From: CAZIKB01 sp964539665
GTDB taxonomy: Bacteria; Zhuqueibacterota; Zhuqueibacteria; Oceanimicrobiales; Oceanimicrobiaceae
Reading direction: 5' to 3'
NCBI GenBank assembly: GCA_964539665.1
Contig: CAZIKB010000068.1
Coordinates: forward strand, 1 to 33,490
Length of the DNA: 33,490 bases
How positions within the stretch are numbered: the first letter of the stretch is position 1; every line of letters begins with the position of its first letter. Below, piece after piece: positions 24,924-33,188 of this stretch. The translations under genes and the position numbers were made by a program. The notes under the pieces are model-generated. The model ran no database searches, had not been told where the DNA came from, and was given only the letters and a program-made list of their open reading frames with translations.

Positions 24924-27122
24924 CTAAAACTCGGCCGTTAATCCTGCCACGAAATTACGATTTTCTTCTAAAAATTTATCTCTCAAAGTGTACGCATAAT
25001 TAAAAATATTGTTGACGCCTACTATCAAAGTGAATTTTTTCCAGTAGTAAAAAACTCTGGCGTCTAAGACTTTTTGCGGGACAAATTGATGACCGGTTTC
25101 AGGCGGAAATAGATAGCGCTCCTGTTTACTGGCATATTTGTAATCGGCCTGAAACTCGAAGTTGCCCAGTTTCAAGGAAGAACCCACGAATGCAATGTAT
25201 CTCTGACGATGCGCTAACAGCTCATCGGTTTCTTTATTATGGGGATTTAAATAAGTAAAATTAACACGCAGCCCAAGACGATTCTGCCACCAGCGGCCAT
25301 TTGAAACAAATTCAACACCGGGGATGCCCACTTCTGTGGTATTTAAGAATGAGGCTCTGACACCGCCCGCGATAACTCCGGGTTCAATGAGATCCTGAAC
25401 ATCAGTATAAAAACCGTTCAGCTCAAAAAACCAGGTTGGAGTAATTTTTTGTTTGAGACCGACTTCGTAGGACCAGGATTTTTCTGATCGCAGTTGTTCA
25501 TTTGCTACAAAGGTAATGCTGGTGATTTCCTGGTTATCAAAAAATAGTTGGAAGATCACTGGAAATTTGAAGCCATTTGAAAGGCTGCCCCGCAGAGTGG
25601 TATTCTTAAATGGGTGAAAATTTAGCCCGATTTTTGGACTAAATCGATCAAACACTTTCGATTCGTTCAGACGAAAGGTGGTGTCCTCAGCAGCAAAAAT
25701 TTCATAGCGATCATAACGACCGCCCAGTGTTAAATTAAATTTTTTGTGAAATCGCCAATCTATTTGCAGGTAAGGCGCAGTTAGAAGTGCACTACGTTCG
25801 CCGTAAATATCCGATTTCGCTTTATCCCATTTAAAATCAGAACCCCAAATAAAAGATAGTTCGTTAAAGGGCAGGTATGTTCCCTGGATCGCTCCTCCCA
25901 GGCCAAGTGCAGGTGTAAAATTGACGTCCGTAAATTGAATGCCTAACAGAAACCGGTTGAGATAAGCCCGGAACTCCACGGCCGCTTTGGATGAAATTGG
26001 TCGATTATATTTTGTAAATAAGGTTAATCCATTCCGAGTTTGATGCTTATCGCTTTCCCCCCGGGCAACTTTTGTTGCCAGACTTTGAAGATCCCACACT
26101 ACAAACACTTCCGAATCATCGTGCATATAGTTACTATAAAAAGTCAGAACAGAACTATCCTCAAAACGATAATTGAATTTGCCGGAAATATTGTAGCGCG
26201 TGTATTCACTGTTTTCAGTATAGCCGGTTGAAAAACTCCGTCCACCCGAAATTCTCAGCCCAAGATTACCGACCTTACGGCTGTGGGTGAAATCAAGTCG
26301 ATTGAATTGTAAAACATCATCGGTCCAGTCCCAATCGGCTGGTTTGAATTCGTCGTAAACGCCGACCATGGTGCGAATAAAAGTGCGGCTTTTGGGTTGA
26401 GGCACTCGCGTAATAAAATTGACCACTCCCCCCATTGCAGAAGAACCATAAATCGCCGAACCGGCGCCACGGACGATTTCAGCTCTTTCGATATCGGCTG
26501 GTGAAATCATAAACCAGTTCACACTGCCCATGTCGCTGGTCATCACCGGCACCCCGTCCATCATGACCAGCACCCGGCTGCCGATACCCAGGGTAAATCC
26601 ATCCGAGCCACGAATGTTGACATTCTCCTGTAAAATCTGCACACCGGCAGCAGTTTCCAGGGCATCCTCAATCCGAAGCGGACTTCTTTGTAAAATATCT
26701 TTCGCGGTCAAAACTTCCACAGTGGCCGGCGTATTTTCTACATCCTGTTCCCACTTACTAACTGAAATAACCACCGGATCAATTTCCACCGGAGCTTCTT
26801 CTAACTCGACATTCAGGGGTTTTGTATCCGCATTGAATCGGAAATTTTCAATGTTTTGTTTAGCGTATCCAATCATTGAAATACGCAAAGTGTAGACGCC
26901 AAAAGGAATTCGACGAATTTCAAATTTCCCGTCGAGATTTGTACTGCTTCCCAGTACGGTACCAAGAATATGGACATTTACACCAGGCAGCGCTTCTTTT
27001 GTAGCGCTATCTATAATTTTACCTCTCACCGTTCCTCTGTTCTGCGCAAAACTAATTTGGCAAAAACACAAAGAAGTCAAAATTATCACAACCCATATAA
27101 ATCTATTTTTGATTAATATCAT
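24924..27122 (-). CDS. TonB-dependent outer-membrane receptor with carboxypeptidase-regulatory-like N-terminus
   Basis: 732 residues. A signal peptide (to about 26) is followed by a CarboxypepD_reg-like domain (about 30-110: VRGKIIDSATKEALPGVNVH, GSSTNLDGKFEI). Next comes the plug domain (about 125-240: DILQRSPLRIEDALETAAGV, NIRGSDGFTLGIGSRVLVMM, ERAEIVRGAGSAIYGSSAMG). The 22-strand barrel ends with the typical aromatic terminus FVAGLTAEF. Such receptors import siderophores, vitamins, sugars or peptides through the outer membrane using TonB energy; the substrate cannot be read here. It lies 27 bases after the lipoprotein gene, almost surely in one operon. Confidence 0.93.
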   Translation of the reverse strand: MILIKNRFIWVVIILTSLCFCQISFAQNRGTVRGKIIDSATKEALPGVNVHILGTVLGSSTNLDGKFEIRRIPFGVYTLRISMIGYAKQNIENFRFNADTKPLNVELEEAPVEIDPVVISVSKWEQDVENTPATVEVLTAKDILQRSPLRIEDALETAAGVQILQENVNIRGSDGFTLGIGSRVLVMMDGVPVMTSDMGSVNWFMISPADIERAEIVRGAGSAIYGSSAMGGVVNFITRVPQPKSRTFIRTMVGVYDEFKPADWDWTDDVLQFNRLDFTHSRKVGNLGLRISGGRSFSTGYTENSEYTRYNISGKFNYRFEDSSVLTFYSNYMHDDSEVFVVWDLQSLATKVARGESDKHQTRNGLTLFTKYNRPISSKAAVEFRAYLNRFLLGIQFTDVNFTPALGLGGAIQGTYLPFNELSFIWGSDFKWDKAKSDIYGERSALLTAPYLQIDWRFHKKFNLTLGGRYDRYEIFAAEDTTFRLNESKVFDRFSPKIGLNFHPFKNTTLRGSLSNGFKFPVIFQLFFDNQEITSITFVANEQLRSEKSWSYEVGLKQKITPTWFFELNGFYTDVQDLIEPGVIAGGVRASFLNTTEVGIPGVEFVSNGRWWQNRLGLRVNFTYLNPHNKETDELLAHRQRYIAFVGSSLKLGNFEFQADYKYASKQERYLFPPETGHQFVPQKVLDARVFYYWKKFTLIVGVNNIFNYAYTLRDKFLEENRNFVAGLTAEF

Positions 27123-27149
27123 TTCGATCTCTTCTTTCTCTAATTTTTT

Positions 27150-28040
27150 TTATTGAAATTGGGCAACACTTCTGATGCCTGAAATCGTGCTATCAGCTAT
27201 TGCTATAAATCCGCTGGCTAATAAATTATTAATATCCGTTTTAGTCAAAATGGTAGGTTCAAACACCGATTGGCCTGTTTTATTCATGGCAACCACCATG
27301 AGGTTCAGACCGGCGGCTACTTCAAAATCAACGTTCAACGAATCGACGTTTCTTGCCTCGATAAAGCGAATATCAGAATGCTGTAAAAAATTACAGACGT
27401 CGATTTCTATTTGTCCCGTAGAAATGAACGACTCAATGAGGGAGGTAACCAGGATTGAATCGGCAAACACCACACCTAAATTTTCAATGTCATCAGGCCA
27501 TTCTCCCTGAAAATCGACTACTCCGGTCATTCTGCCTGTGCGATTTACTTTTTTTAAATTGACAGCTATGGAAACACTGTCAACAATGCTGGTTTCTTCT
27601 GTCATTTCAATTGGTATGAGCGTCCCTTCCTCACAAAGTGTGCCAATAATGTTCGGGAAAACATCCAGCTCGTGGCCGCGTTCTTTCCAAATAGCGAACA
27701 GGCCTTCAAATTTTGCAGTTTCGCCGCGCGGCTGCGCTTCTATGATAAAGGAGACTTCCTGTTTGGCTATATCCATATTCAGGGCGTTCCGTGGAATAGA
27801 ACGGGTAAATCGCGGTGAAAGCCCCTCACCCATCAGAATCAGCAGCAATTCATCGGTCTCCTCAGGTGGTACGCCATCGATATGAATCTCTCCCCTCACA
27901 CTCGAAAAGAAATTTTCATCCAAAGCGGTATCATCATCCAAGCCAAAATCATCACATGCATCTAAAAATAATGTGACCAGAAATAACACACCCAAAATAC
28001 AAAAAGCGCCGAATAGTCGCCGCTTGCTAAGAAACTCCAT
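27150..28040 (-). CDS. Putative lipoprotein encoded upstream of the TonB receptor
   Basis: 296 residues. The N-terminus (MEFLSKRRLFGAF, hydrophobic to residue 28, then LDACDDFG) looks like a lipoprotein signal, though the lipobox is imperfect (Asp at -2). The mature part begins with an acidic linker (DDFGLDDDTALDE) and then shows beta-rich segments such as SSVRGEIHIDGVPPEE, EVSFIIEAQPRG and SVSIAVNLKKVNRTGRMTGV. No known domain recognised. AGGAGGG lies about nine bases upstream of the ATG. Pairing with a TonB receptor suggests a surface or periplasmic accessory that helps capture the substrate; that is inference from position only. Confidence 0.65.
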   Translation of the reverse strand: MEFLSKRRLFGAFCILGVLFLVTLFLDACDDFGLDDDTALDENFFSSVRGEIHIDGVPPEETDELLLILMGEGLSPRFTRSIPRNALNMDIAKQEVSFIIEAQPRGETAKFEGLFAIWKERGHELDVFPNIIGTLCEEGTLIPIEMTEETSIVDSVSIAVNLKKVNRTGRMTGVVDFQGEWPDDIENLGVVFADSILVTSLIESFISTGQIEIDVCNFLQHSDIRFIEARNVDSLNVDFEVAAGLNLMVVAMNKTGQSVFEPTILTKTDINNLLASGFIAIADSTISGIRSVAQFQ

Positions 28041-28367
28041 TTTAAACGCCCTCCTGATAAATTTTCATTCTACTTACCAATAAACCATTCAAATGCAAGG
28101 CAATATAAAAATAATGTTCTAAAATGTCAATATTTTCGTTTGATATAATTTAAACCCGCAACCTGAAGTCCGGAATAGCCGTAATGAAGAAATGTCAACT
28201 TCAATTTTACGAATCGGAAAAAATGGTTTCTAAAGCAATGCTTGATTCGGGATGCCGGATGATAATAATTTCCTCAAAATGAGATTGATTTTTTTATAAT
28301 AATTTGTTTAATTTCATAACGATAAAATAGTTCGCATTATTCATAACTGAATATTGGAGTAATTATC
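28041..28367. other. Intergenic region between divergent genes
   Basis: Holds the promoters of the lipoprotein/TonB operon (minus) and the SRPBCC gene (plus), not individually resolved. A stretch near 28165-28260 (GTCCGGAATAGCC, TTCGGGATGCCGGAT) resembles scraps of intergenic repeat. No gene that I would defend. Confidence 0.4.
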
Positions 28368-28781
28368 ATGAATCGAAACTTCAGATTTGAAATCGTTTAT
28401 CCCTACCCTGTGGATAAAGTCTGGAAAGCGCTTACAGATAGCAGTGTGCTTGCTAAATGGCTTATGGAAAATGACTTCAAACCTGAGACCGAGCATAAAT
28501 TCCAGTTCCGTGCTGCTCCGTCACAGGGTTTTGATGGTATCATAAGCTGTGAGGTGATGACACTGGAGGAAAACAAGCGGCTTAGCTACAGTTGGAAAGG
28601 CGATAAAATTGACACCCTCGTTTCCTTTACTCTTGAGCCCGAACAGGAAGGGACCCGGCTCATTTTAGAGCACAAGGGATTTGAGGGATTCAAAGAACGG
28701 AGAATCGGCTCCAGGCTTGCCAGGGAATGGAAGAAAAAGAAACTAAGTCAAAATCTCCCGAAAGTTCTGGCTGGCCTTTAA
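28368..28781 (+). CDS. SRPBCC (AHSA1-like) domain protein
   Basis: 137 residues forming one START/Bet v1-like domain, cytoplasmic. Typical family features are FRFEIVYPYPVDKVWKALTD at the start, LAKWLM, a long stretch of strands with LSYSWKGD and TLVSFTLEPEQEGTRLILEH, and a C-terminal helix (EWKKKKLSQNLPKVLAGL). These domains bind hydrophobic ligands or, in AHSA1 relatives, interact with Hsp90; a specific role cannot be deduced. GGAGT lies about nine bases upstream of the ATG. It is a single gene, convergent with the DUF4097 operon. Confidence 0.85.
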   Translation: MNRNFRFEIVYPYPVDKVWKALTDSSVLAKWLMENDFKPETEHKFQFRAAPSQGFDGIISCEVMTLEENKRLSYSWKGDKIDTLVSFTLEPEQEGTRLILEHKGFEGFKERRIGSRLAREWKKKKLSQNLPKVLAGL

Positions 28782-28807
28782 AACTGAATCGTTAAAAACG
28801 AATACAC

Positions 28808-28841
28808 AGGCCAACTGATAATAATTATTATTAGTTGGCCT
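28808..28841. terminator. Hairpin between convergent genes, likely bidirectional terminator
   Basis: AGGCCAACT (28808-28816) and AGTTGGCCT (28833-28841) pair perfectly, with an AT-only segment between that extends the stem. It sits between an SRPBCC gene and the DUF4097 operon. There is no long T-run on either side. Confidence 0.6.
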
Positions 28842-28874
28842 GCACCAGTAGAGTGATTCAAAAGTATTGTATCT

Positions 28875-29708
28875 TCATTTAGCTTTTCGAATGTAAATAT
28901 TGCCATTGTATGTTGAAAATCGGAATTCCGGACCGCCTCCGTTGATAGCCCCGTACATGGCGCTTTCCACCCGAACCCGGAACTTCCTGCCTTTTTTACT
29001 TGCATCGTCTGTAATTACTCTGGATTTTTCCTCCAGGGCGATGTCAAAATCGCTGTAAATTTCCCCTTGCTCAGATTTCATCTTCAAATTGGCTTTAGTA
29101 GCTGACAGCAAGGTTACATCCACATTACCGTTAAATGAAACAAAGGACATGGGTTTATCCGGCGCAATTTTATTGAAAGTAACAACTACTTTGCCGTTAG
29201 TGGTATTGGCTAACACTGTACCAGCAATATTCAATACCTGAATATGCCCATTAGTATTGTTCACCTCGACTTCACCTTCAATATTTTCCACATCAATGTC
29301 GCCACTGTTTACAGTGCTGATGTCAAGTGAAGTTTTTAAAGGTACCTGAATGTTCAAATCAATTGTTCGCATATGAGAAGATGCCCCGACCTTCATGACA
29401 TTGTCTTCTTCTTCCACGGTCAGACCTGTAGCTGTAATACTAATCCGTTTCATACCCTTGTATTCATCATTTGAGTCACGGCGGGAATATTTCTTCGTAC
29501 GGCTGCTGGCCTCAATTATGACTTCTTTACCATTATACCCTTTTATAGTGATACTGCCGTTTATGAGGCTTGCCTTCAGTAAACCCGGTTTTGATGGATC
29601 ACTGAACGGTACGATAACGCGGTCAGCGGGGATATCCTGACTAAATATATTTGCAACAAAAAAGAAAACAAAGGTGACAGCCAGCAAAAGTTGATTTTTT
29701 CTAAACAT
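28875..29708 (-). CDS. DUF4097-family exported beta-repeat protein, copy 2
   Basis: 277 residues with a signal peptide (ends near FSQ, residue 24). The remainder is a series of short beta repeats with N-G turns, such as INGSITIKGYNGKEVIIEAS, VNSGDIDVENIEGEVEV, NTNGHIQV, NTTNGKVVV and TYNGNIYIRKAK at the C-terminus, typical of DUF4097 solenoid-like proteins (putative adhesin type). It is the last gene of the ECF sigma operon, 16 bases after the first DUF4097 gene. GGAGA lies upstream of the ATG. Cell-envelope location is expected; the molecular role of the family is not established. Confidence 0.85.
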   Translation of the reverse strand: MFRKNQLLLAVTFVFFFVANIFSQDIPADRVIVPFSDPSKPGLLKASLINGSITIKGYNGKEVIIEASSRTKKYSRRDSNDEYKGMKRISITATGLTVEEEDNVMKVGASSHMRTIDLNIQVPLKTSLDISTVNSGDIDVENIEGEVEVNNTNGHIQVLNIAGTVLANTTNGKVVVTFNKIAPDKPMSFVSFNGNVDVTLLSATKANLKMKSEQGEIYSDFDIALEEKSRVITDDASKKGRKFRVRVESAMYGAINGGGPEFRFSTYNGNIYIRKAK

Positions 29709-29724
29709 TTTACTATCTCCAATT

Positions 29725-30585
29725 TTAGTTATTCAGTTTTACGATATAAATATTGCCATTAAATGCATTAAGCTCAATTTCCGGACCGCCCTTGCCGACC
29801 CGTACTCCAAAAAACTGATCGCTCTTGTACAAGAACATGCCATTTTTTTGTTTGCGAGTGGACTTACGAGGCGCCAGGTAAGTGGATTCGAAATCTGTAT
29901 AAACTTTGCCATTAAAGGTTTTCAGGCGAAGATCAGCCGAAAATTCTGGTTGAAAAGATACTTCCACATCTCCATTTAGCGAGCCAAAAGAACTGTCCAA
30001 TTCAGGATTCTTGTCAAGCACAACCTTTACTTCACCATTGAGAGCATATACTTTGCCCGATCCTGAGATGTTTATCATTTCAATGCCGCCGTTAATATTG
30101 TGTACGTCATAATCCCCGATGAAATTTTCAACCTTAATCTCACCGTCATTGATCGTTTCAAGGTAGATGTCTGTATTGTGCGGAATCTTTAATTCAAAAT
30201 CGAAAGTCACTTTGTAGCCGTAATGGCGCCGTCCCCGGTAATTCACCGAGCCATCCCTACATCTATAAGGGGTGTCCACATAGAGTATGATGGAATTGGT
30301 ATCCTCCGTAATATCAAGTCGTACTTTTTGTTTTGCTTCCTGTATTTTCTCCACAGAACGGGCTTTAATTGTTTTGGTGACTAAAAGCTGTACATCGTTT
30401 CCGTTATAGCCAATGACCTCAATATCACCGTTGATGTTATCCACGGTGACTTCCATTTTTCCAGTTGACTCCGAGAATTTAAATGTCTTATTAATCTCTT
30501 CTTTTTCTTGAACTTGAAAACCATAAGAGTTTTGAAAAATAGCCACACTGCAGATCGCTAAAAAATATAAACAGAATTTTTTCAT
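29725..30585 (-). CDS. DUF4097-family exported beta-repeat protein, copy 1
   Basis: 286 residues with a signal peptide (to about 22, YGFQ). It shows the same repeat logic as its neighbour: VDNINGDIEVIGYNGNDVQL, INDGEIKVENFIG, NINGGIEMINISG, ALNGEVKVVL, SLNGDVEVSF and a final AFNGNIYIVKLNN. The two are diverged paralogues (both end in NGNIYI). It starts 12 bases after the anti-sigma gene with GAGG upstream of its ATG. It is probably an envelope-stress output of the sigma/anti-sigma pair. Confidence 0.85.
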   Translation of the reverse strand: MKKFCLYFLAICSVAIFQNSYGFQVQEKEEINKTFKFSESTGKMEVTVDNINGDIEVIGYNGNDVQLLVTKTIKARSVEKIQEAKQKVRLDITEDTNSIILYVDTPYRCRDGSVNYRGRRHYGYKVTFDFELKIPHNTDIYLETINDGEIKVENFIGDYDVHNINGGIEMINISGSGKVYALNGEVKVVLDKNPELDSSFGSLNGDVEVSFQPEFSADLRLKTFNGKVYTDFESTYLAPRKSTRKQKNGMFLYKSDQFFGVRVGKGGPEIELNAFNGNIYIVKLNN

Positions 30586-30597
30586 AATATTAACCTC

Positions 30598-31413
30598 TCA
30601 TTTTAATTGTTGAATAGCTCGTTCAGCACGTTTCTTAACTGTTTGATTCAGCCTCTGGCCCTGCAATACATGATTGAGTACCTGAGTGGACTGCTTCTCT
30701 TTCATTTCTACAAATAGATCGATGAGTGCGATCTGCATTACTGGTGAAGATTGCTGCTCAAGCGACTCCATTAGACCCTGACCGACCATTTTACTATCAT
30801 AAAAAAGCGCAAGCGCATCCACTGCTGCAAGCCGAACATTCAGGTTGGAATCATAATTCAAAGTGTTTAACAGGGCTGATAAAACCTCTCGATCCGGTTG
30901 CTCTACAAAATAACTGTAATTGACGCCACGTAATCGTTCAATAGGCGACTGCTGCTTTAACATCGAAATGGTAACCAATTTCCCCAGGTTGTCGACCTCC
31001 TGCCGCAGCAATACCAGTTCATTATTCTCACCCGCACCAGGATTAATTTGATAGCCAACGACCAGTCCCAAAACTACCAGCAAAACGCCAAAAACCAATT
31101 GCACAGCAGGCTGCCAATGCCATGGAAACTCCAGCCTGTTAATCAACGACTTAAGCCATTGTTTTCTGGGACTGGCTTGCTGTTGCCCCTCTTTGAAAGC
31201 ATTAAGCATGCTGGTAAATCGTACCCGCAACGCCGCGCCCGGCTGCTCTTCGGGCAGCGAATCCAGCTGACTCCAAACAGCGCTCAAACTTGCCATTTCC
31301 TCTTTACACGCGAGACAATCCGACACATGCGCGTCGAATTTCGATCTTTGGTTTTCATCCAAATTGCCAGTTAAGTAATCTGGAAAATATTTTGCGATCT
31401 GCGAACAATTCAT
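30598..31413 (-). CDS. Zinc-finger anti-sigma factor with a HEAT-like extracytoplasmic part
   Basis: 271 residues from the ATG at 31413, which overlaps the sigma stop as ATGA with GGAG upstream. The N-terminus is a ZAS (zf-HC2) domain: Cys3, then His-x3-Cys-x2-Cys in DAHVSDCLACKEE, which binds the sigma factor in the cytoplasm. One membrane helix lies at about 105-125 (VQLVFGVLLVVLGLVVGYQI). The C-terminal 130 residues are helical with a HEAT-like pattern (VLSALLNTLNYDSNLNVRLA, AVDALALFYD, VMQIALIDLFVEM) and would lie outside the inner membrane. The longer frame (to 31503) overlaps the sigma gene and is not used. Confidence 0.88.
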   Translation of the reverse strand: MNCSQIAKYFPDYLTGNLDENQRSKFDAHVSDCLACKEEMASLSAVWSQLDSLPEEQPGAALRVRFTSMLNAFKEGQQQASPRKQWLKSLINRLEFPWHWQPAVQLVFGVLLVVLGLVVGYQINPGAGENNELVLLRQEVDNLGKLVTISMLKQQSPIERLRGVNYSYFVEQPDREVLSALLNTLNYDSNLNVRLAAVDALALFYDSKMVGQGLMESLEQQSSPVMQIALIDLFVEMKEKQSTQVLNHVLQGQRLNQTVKKRAERAIQQLK

Positions 31414-31967
31414 TTGGCATTTTCTCCTGAAAGAGCATAATAAATATCTCGTAAATTCTTGATTGCACGGTGAACTCGTCCTTTTACCGTGCCCTCTGCA
31501 CAACCGAGAAGTCCGGCTATCTCCTTGTACTTTAAATTTTGAAAACGACTGAGCAGCAAAACTTCACGATCCTCTAAAGGCAGTTTAGTCAGAGCTGAAT
31601 TCAATAAAACAACCTCTTCGTCTTGCTCAACCATTTCAGTTGGATTAGGATCTTTGCTTACCATATTTTCATTGTTGTCTATTCCCGGCGCTTCTCGTTT
31701 GCGTTTGTGAAAAAAATCGATGTGGGCATTTCTCGCAATTTGAAACATCCAGAGTGTAAATTTATTTTTACCCAGATAAGTGTGTCTGTATTTCAACATA
31801 CGAAAGAATACATCCTGAACCAAATCTTCACTTACTTCCCGGCTGCCAGTCAAACGCAGCAAAAAATTGTATAAGAAAACATGATGTCGCTCGAACAGGT
31901 AGCCCAGTTTTCCCAGGTCGCCGTCCCGGACCTGCAGCATCAATTGCTTATCCGTGAGTGAATTCAA
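31410..31967 (-). CDS. ECF RNA polymerase sigma factor
   Basis: 185 residues. Region 2 (about 5-90) has FERHHVFLYNFLLRLTGSRE, SEDLVQDVFFRMLKYRHTY and FTLWMFQIARNAHIDFFHKR, which bind core polymerase and the -10 element. Region 4 (about 125-180) has LPLEDREVLLLSRFQNLKY and a helix-turn-helix YKEIAGLLGCAEGTVKGRVH for the -35 element. The most fitting start is TTG at 31967, since MNSLTDKQLMLQVRDGD gives the usual N-terminus; AAGG is almost adjacent, so the ATG nine codons in is a second possibility. It is first in an operon with its anti-sigma factor and two DUF4097 genes. Such operons are often autoregulated. Confidence 0.93.
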   Translation of the reverse strand: MNSLTDKQLMLQVRDGDLGKLGYLFERHHVFLYNFLLRLTGSREVSEDLVQDVFFRMLKYRHTYLGKNKFTLWMFQIARNAHIDFFHKRKREAPGIDNNENMVSKDPNPTEMVEQDEEVVLLNSALTKLPLEDREVLLLSRFQNLKYKEIAGLLGCAEGTVKGRVHRAIKNLRDIYYALSGENAK

Positions 31968-32153
31968 CCTTTATCTGCCTTTTCTATTGATAATTCCAGG
32001 CGCGCCAGAGCCGCAAATGATAATTATTAACTTCAAATTTTTGCAAAAATATTTTCATCAATAATACTATATTTGTACACTGTGTTATAAGAAAAAGGTT
32101 ACAAAGAATCAAAGAAAAGTGCAAACAATTATTTGATACCAGAATAATTTAAA

Positions 32154-32547
32154 TCAATCTCCATTGGAATCGTCGAGCGAGACGTCACCCAGACCGACAG
32201 CTGGTTTCTGCATGAATAACTGCTGAAATTCGGAATTACGGAATAATGGAATGGCGGATTGATCAACTTTGGAAATGGATTGTTTCCGTTCCCTCATTTC
32301 TGAGTGAGTCAGAGTTTAAATAATTTTTTTTATAACTACTGCCTGGATTGAGAAGTCCTTGTACAACACCACGAAGGTGCGCGTACTGTAAAATTTTAGA
32401 TGTCTCAATTACAACGTTTATAATTTTATCCAAAGGAAACGGGGATTCCTCATGATTAAACACAATCAAAGGTTTGTTATCAGCGGTGTCGGTTGCAATT
32501 ACTAAATTTGTACTTTCTTTACCGTAATAAAAAACTTTACATATTCT
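32154..32547 (-). pseudogene. Frameshifted remnant of a protein kinase-like gene
   Basis: On the minus strand the frame is open from 32547 to 32263 (KVFYYGKESTNLVIA, then FPLDKIINVVIETSKILQYA, HLRGVVQGLLNPGSS). After a one-base shift near 32275-32290 the reading continues in another frame (SISKVDQSAIPLFRNSEFQQ, LFMQKPAVGLGDVSLDDSNG) to a TGA at 32154-32156. The stretch I-x-x-V...LQYAHLRGVVQGLLNPGS resembles the helix and catalytic-loop region of Ser/Thr kinases (L-x-Y-A-H-x-x-G-I-V-H-x-x-L-x-P-x-N), but the catalytic His-Arg-Asp is not there. No upstream start remains; an in-frame stop is at 32548-32550. The family call is tentative; that the region was coding is better supported. Confidence 0.45.
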
Positions 32548-32828
32548 CTATATTCAAAATTTATATTAAAAGTGTGTAACAACACTTTTATTTGTAAATA
32601 ATTATATTATATTGTCTTTATTCGAAATTGACATGTTTCTCCAAATAATAGCTTGCTGAATATCTACAAGATGTACAACGCTCACGATTGATACACGCTT
32701 ATGTTGTTGCTTACAAAAAACGATTTCGGAATAAAACCCCAATATTGAGACTTGCGTAACCAGGGATTATTTGCAGTGCATGAAACATCAAATTTGAATA
32801 AATCACACATTTTATTGAGAGAGGTTAC

Positions 32829-33188
32829 ATGAGTGAGACAATATTAGTTGTTGAGGGGGAAGAAAAATTAAGGAAACTTTATCAAAATACTCTGAAAGGC
32901 AGCGGGTATGATGTCATTACTGCCCCAACGGGCAAAAGAGCATTAGATGCATTAAAAAACGAAGTTGTGGATTTAGTAATTCTTGATCTGGCGCTTCCGG
33001 ATGGTTCAGGATTTGATTATTTAGAAAAATTTGTTAAAACTAACCGAAAAATGAAATTTGTGATAAACACTGACAATCCTAATTACAAAAGAGATTTTCA
33101 TTCCTGGGTAGCAGATGCCTTTTTAATGAAATCTTCTGATATGTCAGAACTGAAAAATACGATTGATTTGGTTTTGCATACTAACTAA
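32829..33188 (+). CDS. Single-domain response regulator (receiver only), altered acidic pocket
   Basis: 119 residues, one CheY-like receiver domain without output domain. The phospho-acceptor is Asp53 in VILDLALPDGSG; the conserved Thr81 (INTDNPN) and Lys101 (FLMKSS) are present. The acidic pair at the start, normally D-D or E-D, reads E9-G10-E11 (VVEGEEK), so one of the two magnesium-binding acids is replaced by Gly. GAGAGG lies four bases before the ATG. No histidine kinase is next to it. It may take part in a phosphorelay or act without phosphorylation. Confidence 0.9.
   Translation: MSETILVVEGEEKLRKLYQNTLKGSGYDVITAPTGKRALDALKNEVVDLVILDLALPDGSGFDYLEKFVKTNRKMKFVINTDNPNYKRDFHSWVADAFLMKSSDMSELKNTIDLVLHTN

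Noticed and set aside
28184..28282. 32-codon plus-strand frame (M-K-K-C-Q-L...)
   Set aside because: No ribosome site, lies in repeat-like intergenic DNA, no recognisable features.
31414..31503. 30-codon N-terminal extension of the anti-sigma factor
   Set aside because: It overlaps the end of the sigma gene, has no ribosome site, and the ATG at 31413 gives the canonical ZAS domain start with GGAG upstream.
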